Positions 61,550 to 64,000 of a stretch of DNA of 64,000 nucleotides are shown in pieces. The DNA is from Morchella semilibera (lineage: Eukaryota; Ascomycota; Pezizomycetes; Pezizales; Morchellaceae), in assembly GCA_009192285.1 (NCBI GenBank), contig CM018604.1, positions 2,356,001 to 2,420,000 of the forward strand. Direction: 5' to 3'. The notes beneath the pieces are model-generated. The model was not told the origin of the DNA. It did not search any database and saw nothing but the letters and a program-made list of their open reading frames with translations. Positions within the stretch are counted from its first letter, which is position 1; each line of letters begins with the position of its first letter. The translations under genes and the position numbers were made by a program.

Positions 61550-63550
61550 ATGTCTGATAACCGGGGTAGGGAAGATCAATCTAGACAAATGTTGCCTTGT
61601 ATGTATACACTCATGTCTCCATATCACGTTTTTTTCAAAACACCCTATAAATACGACGTCTGTGTCTAAACCATGGGGTTTCTTATGAACAGCGGCCCAT
61701 CAAGACCCCCCATGGGAGCACATACTTCCGGTCGAGCACCCTGACCTAGCTTCCCGCCACAATGTCGAAAAGGGGACCCGTTTGCAATCTGAGATCGAAG
61801 ACATAGATCACGCATTTTCAGATTCGACATCCCCTGAGGCCACAATGGATCAACAGACACTGAAGAAATGGGAACAATCCAAGGGTTATGACAACACTTA
61901 CTCCACCGGAGCCCACGACCGCTACAACTCAAGATGTGGTCGGAGCAACTCACTCCAAGAACTTCATTTCAGCAACGATACAGATACAGACACGTCTTAT
62001 ACTTTAACACTCGGTGGTGGGGCTGGCGGTGGTTCGGCACCTGTATCTCACTCGAGTCCTGATGAAATGACCGAATCGTCAAGCACCATGGATCCAAACT
62101 TTCCAGAAACAGTTCGAAGTAATAGCCCCCAATCTGACAGTGGGCCTTCCGATCGCGGTGGAAATTCTAGTGGTCAAGGTATTATGGGCAATCGTCCCCG
62201 GCCTTTCTCAAGGAAGTCCAAGGCTGGAATCGAGCATACTGTCACCCCTGCCCGCGCAGGCCCTGACGGAGGGTTTATTTGCAAGTTTATAGAACGGGGG
62301 AAAATCTGTGGACAATCATTCAAACTTCCCTCGGACATAAGGTTTGTTTGAAGCCCAATCTGCACGTTTTTTTCTGGATTTGATCTCTCATCGACATCTT
62401 TTCTATAGATTCCATCTCATTGAAACCCATATGACATTTTCTCCGTTTCAATGTGACAGATGCAAACGAGTGTACACGAGGAAATCTCTTTACACTCGAC
62501 ATCTGAAGGAAGTTCCTCAGGATAGTTCGACAGCAAGGCGAACTCGCCAATGTCCCCACCGCCTCGTCGAACAAGACGAATCTTACCGTATTCGAAAGAA
62601 TACCTATGAAGCTCTTTGGGCAATCCAACTAAGCCAGGAGCAAGTTGACATTGCGGCCAACATCATTTCACAATACAATGGAAAGCTTCCTGGCCGACGG
62701 AGACGTACGCAAAGCACCACTGAACCTGAGCTTCCCGCTGTTGTTTGTGCGGATACTTCACCACCAGCTAGCCACTCCTCCCGGCAGCCTGAAACTGGTA
62801 AGACTCACACATAAGCCACTTTTCTCTGTCATATTCTAATCTATTGGCTTCTGAAGGGTTTCCTGCCCACCAGAATTCACCATATGATTCCCAACCTGAG
62901 CCAGCCTACGCCCCACACATCATGAGGGTTTCCAGTGCCCCTAATCTTTACGCCCAAAATACAGTTACAGACTCAACGGGCAGCCGTAGACCTTCCCCTA
63001 TCCCATGTTTTAGCACAGGTCCTAGCAACTCGTACGAGGCGCTTCCCCCCTTCCATGGTCAACAAGATCCAAGTACTCTTGCTACGGGTACAACAGGTTA
63101 CGGCCGACAGTATTTGGCCCCTACCGATGCTCTTTACTCTTCGCAATCAAGGACACCTGGTTACTACGAAGCTCCGAGAGCATTCTCGACTTCATCTGAA
63201 GGTATAGCTCCTCACGTACTACAGGGTCGCCAAAGTTCCTGGGATGATGCAGGCGTTGAATCAAGTTACGAAACTACTCCCTGGTCCTCAGGGTCCCGTT
63301 CCGGATACCGCGATCCTATGACGTTCGAAAGCACTAGCCAGACCTCGAGTTATCAGTTTTCAACTGTGAGTAATATGCTTGGATTTGCTGGAGTGGTTGG
63401 CTTCTCAGTGTCCTAATGAATGCCGAACTTCATCAGGCCCCTCACAACGATCAAAGTTCCCAGGGATTCAGTCATGAGCTTAGTCCAAGGAGATGTAGTT
63501 ATCAAGGTGCACATCGTGATAGCAGCCCAAAGCAGAGGGATAGTTTGTAG
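61550..63550 (+). CDS. C2H2 zinc-finger protein, cluster member (569 aa)
   Basis: Probable nuclear DNA-binding protein. Five exons: 61550-61598, 61693-62341, 62409-62797, 62857-63365 and 63437-63550; all junctions are in phase and give 570 codons. The start is the ATG of MSDNRGREDQSRQMLP. This short first exon is spliced (GTATGT donor, AACAG acceptor) to AAHQDPPWEHILPVEHPDL; exon 2 alone has no suitable ATG. Residues 20-200 are Ser/Thr/Gly-rich. Finger 1 is Cys213, Cys222, His235, His240 with an eight-residue gap between the cysteines. Finger 2 is Cys248, Cys251, His264, with Cys281 the only later ligand candidate. A basic segment GKLPGRRRRTQ follows, then a Ser/Pro/Tyr-rich tail. Intron 2 splits finger 1 in phase 2 at R233, the position shared with the other cluster members. 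Confidence 0.9.
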
Positions 63551-64000
63551 CTGTTCCTGCAGGTCTATGGAGTCGGCCGTGAATTTGAGATAAAGGGGAC
63601 TTTTTTTTTTGGCCACCGGTTAACGAAATTCAAGTTTTGATTTATGAAAAGCGGATATTTTTTCGATTATTTGTATATGGGAGGCAAAGGTTTAAAATAA
63701 CACAATCAGAGCGTGAGATATTTTTCAGAATGACTGCTTTTGGAGGAAAATATTTGAAATGATCGTATGATTTAAAGTCTCCGTATATTTAGCAAAGTCA
63801 GCCGGGAGCTGCAGCTATGGATGGAATTTTTAGTCTCTTGAACTGTCTGTCAGCAAGCCCATTTGGAACTTATTTTGGATAGTGGATAGGGGAATGTGGG
63901 TTAGTACATGACAATAGGGAGTTGCGATAAGGCTACAGAAGAAGCGGGGGTAAAGGGAGGTTGGTAAAGTTACGTCTCTTTCCCGTGTTTCGGTGATAAA
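63551..64000. other. 3' flank of the last zinc-finger gene
   Basis: AT-rich sequence with a T run at 63601-63610; it probably includes the 3' UTR of the preceding gene. No further gene seen before the window ends. Confidence 0.5.

Overview
This window looks like nuclear DNA of a filamentous ascomycete (Pezizomycotina). The evidence is short spliceosomal introns (mostly 44-130 nt, donors GTAAGT/GTATGT/GTGAGT, CTAAC-like branch sites near the acceptor), a LaeA-like methyltransferase, a fungal thioesterase-like protein, and many C2H2 zinc-finger proteins of fungal type. Gene density is low (about 12 genes in 64 kb). The intergenic DNA is full of microsatellites, long G/C and A/T homopolymers, fold-back elements and scattered TACATGTA palindromes. 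This would suit a large-genome lineage such as Pezizomycetes, but that placement is only a guess. I saw no rRNA, convincing tRNA, CRISPR array, or intact retroelement or DNA transposase.

Layout. 38-1350 (-): C2H2 gene running off the left edge. 4936-9217 (-): 1408-residue C2H2 protein. 13791-14883 (+): thioesterase-like protein. 16534-18043 (-): degraded or mis-assembled C2H2 gene. 18-26 kb: no gene, very rich in microsatellites and CT tracts, leading into 26366-28833 (+), a conserved-type C2H2 transcription factor. 31110-31322 (+): small basic protein. 33.7-34.6 kb: unrecognised coding remnant. 38092-39398 (+): C2H2 gene. 40.8-41.8 kb: three fold-back elements. 42907-44518 (+): nine-exon LaeA-like methyltransferase. 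46698-47721 (-): helix-hairpin-helix protein. 50989-52695 (+), 54145-55898 (+) and 61550-63550 (+): three more C2H2 genes, with a possible tiny spliced gene at 57701-57952 and coding remnants at 58.8-60.3 kb.

The main result is the clustering: eight of about twelve gene loci encode C2H2 zinc-finger proteins. In five of them (left edge, 38, 51, 54 and 61.5 kb) a phase-2 intron splits the first finger at the same place, in the codon two residues before the first zinc-binding histidine. The encoded proteins are otherwise very different. This suggests a lineage-specific family that arose by local duplication and then diverged fast, with one decayed member or relative at 16.5-18 kb. The target and function of the family are unknown. 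The other genes (thioesterase, methyltransferase, HhH protein) do not form an obvious pathway with each other.
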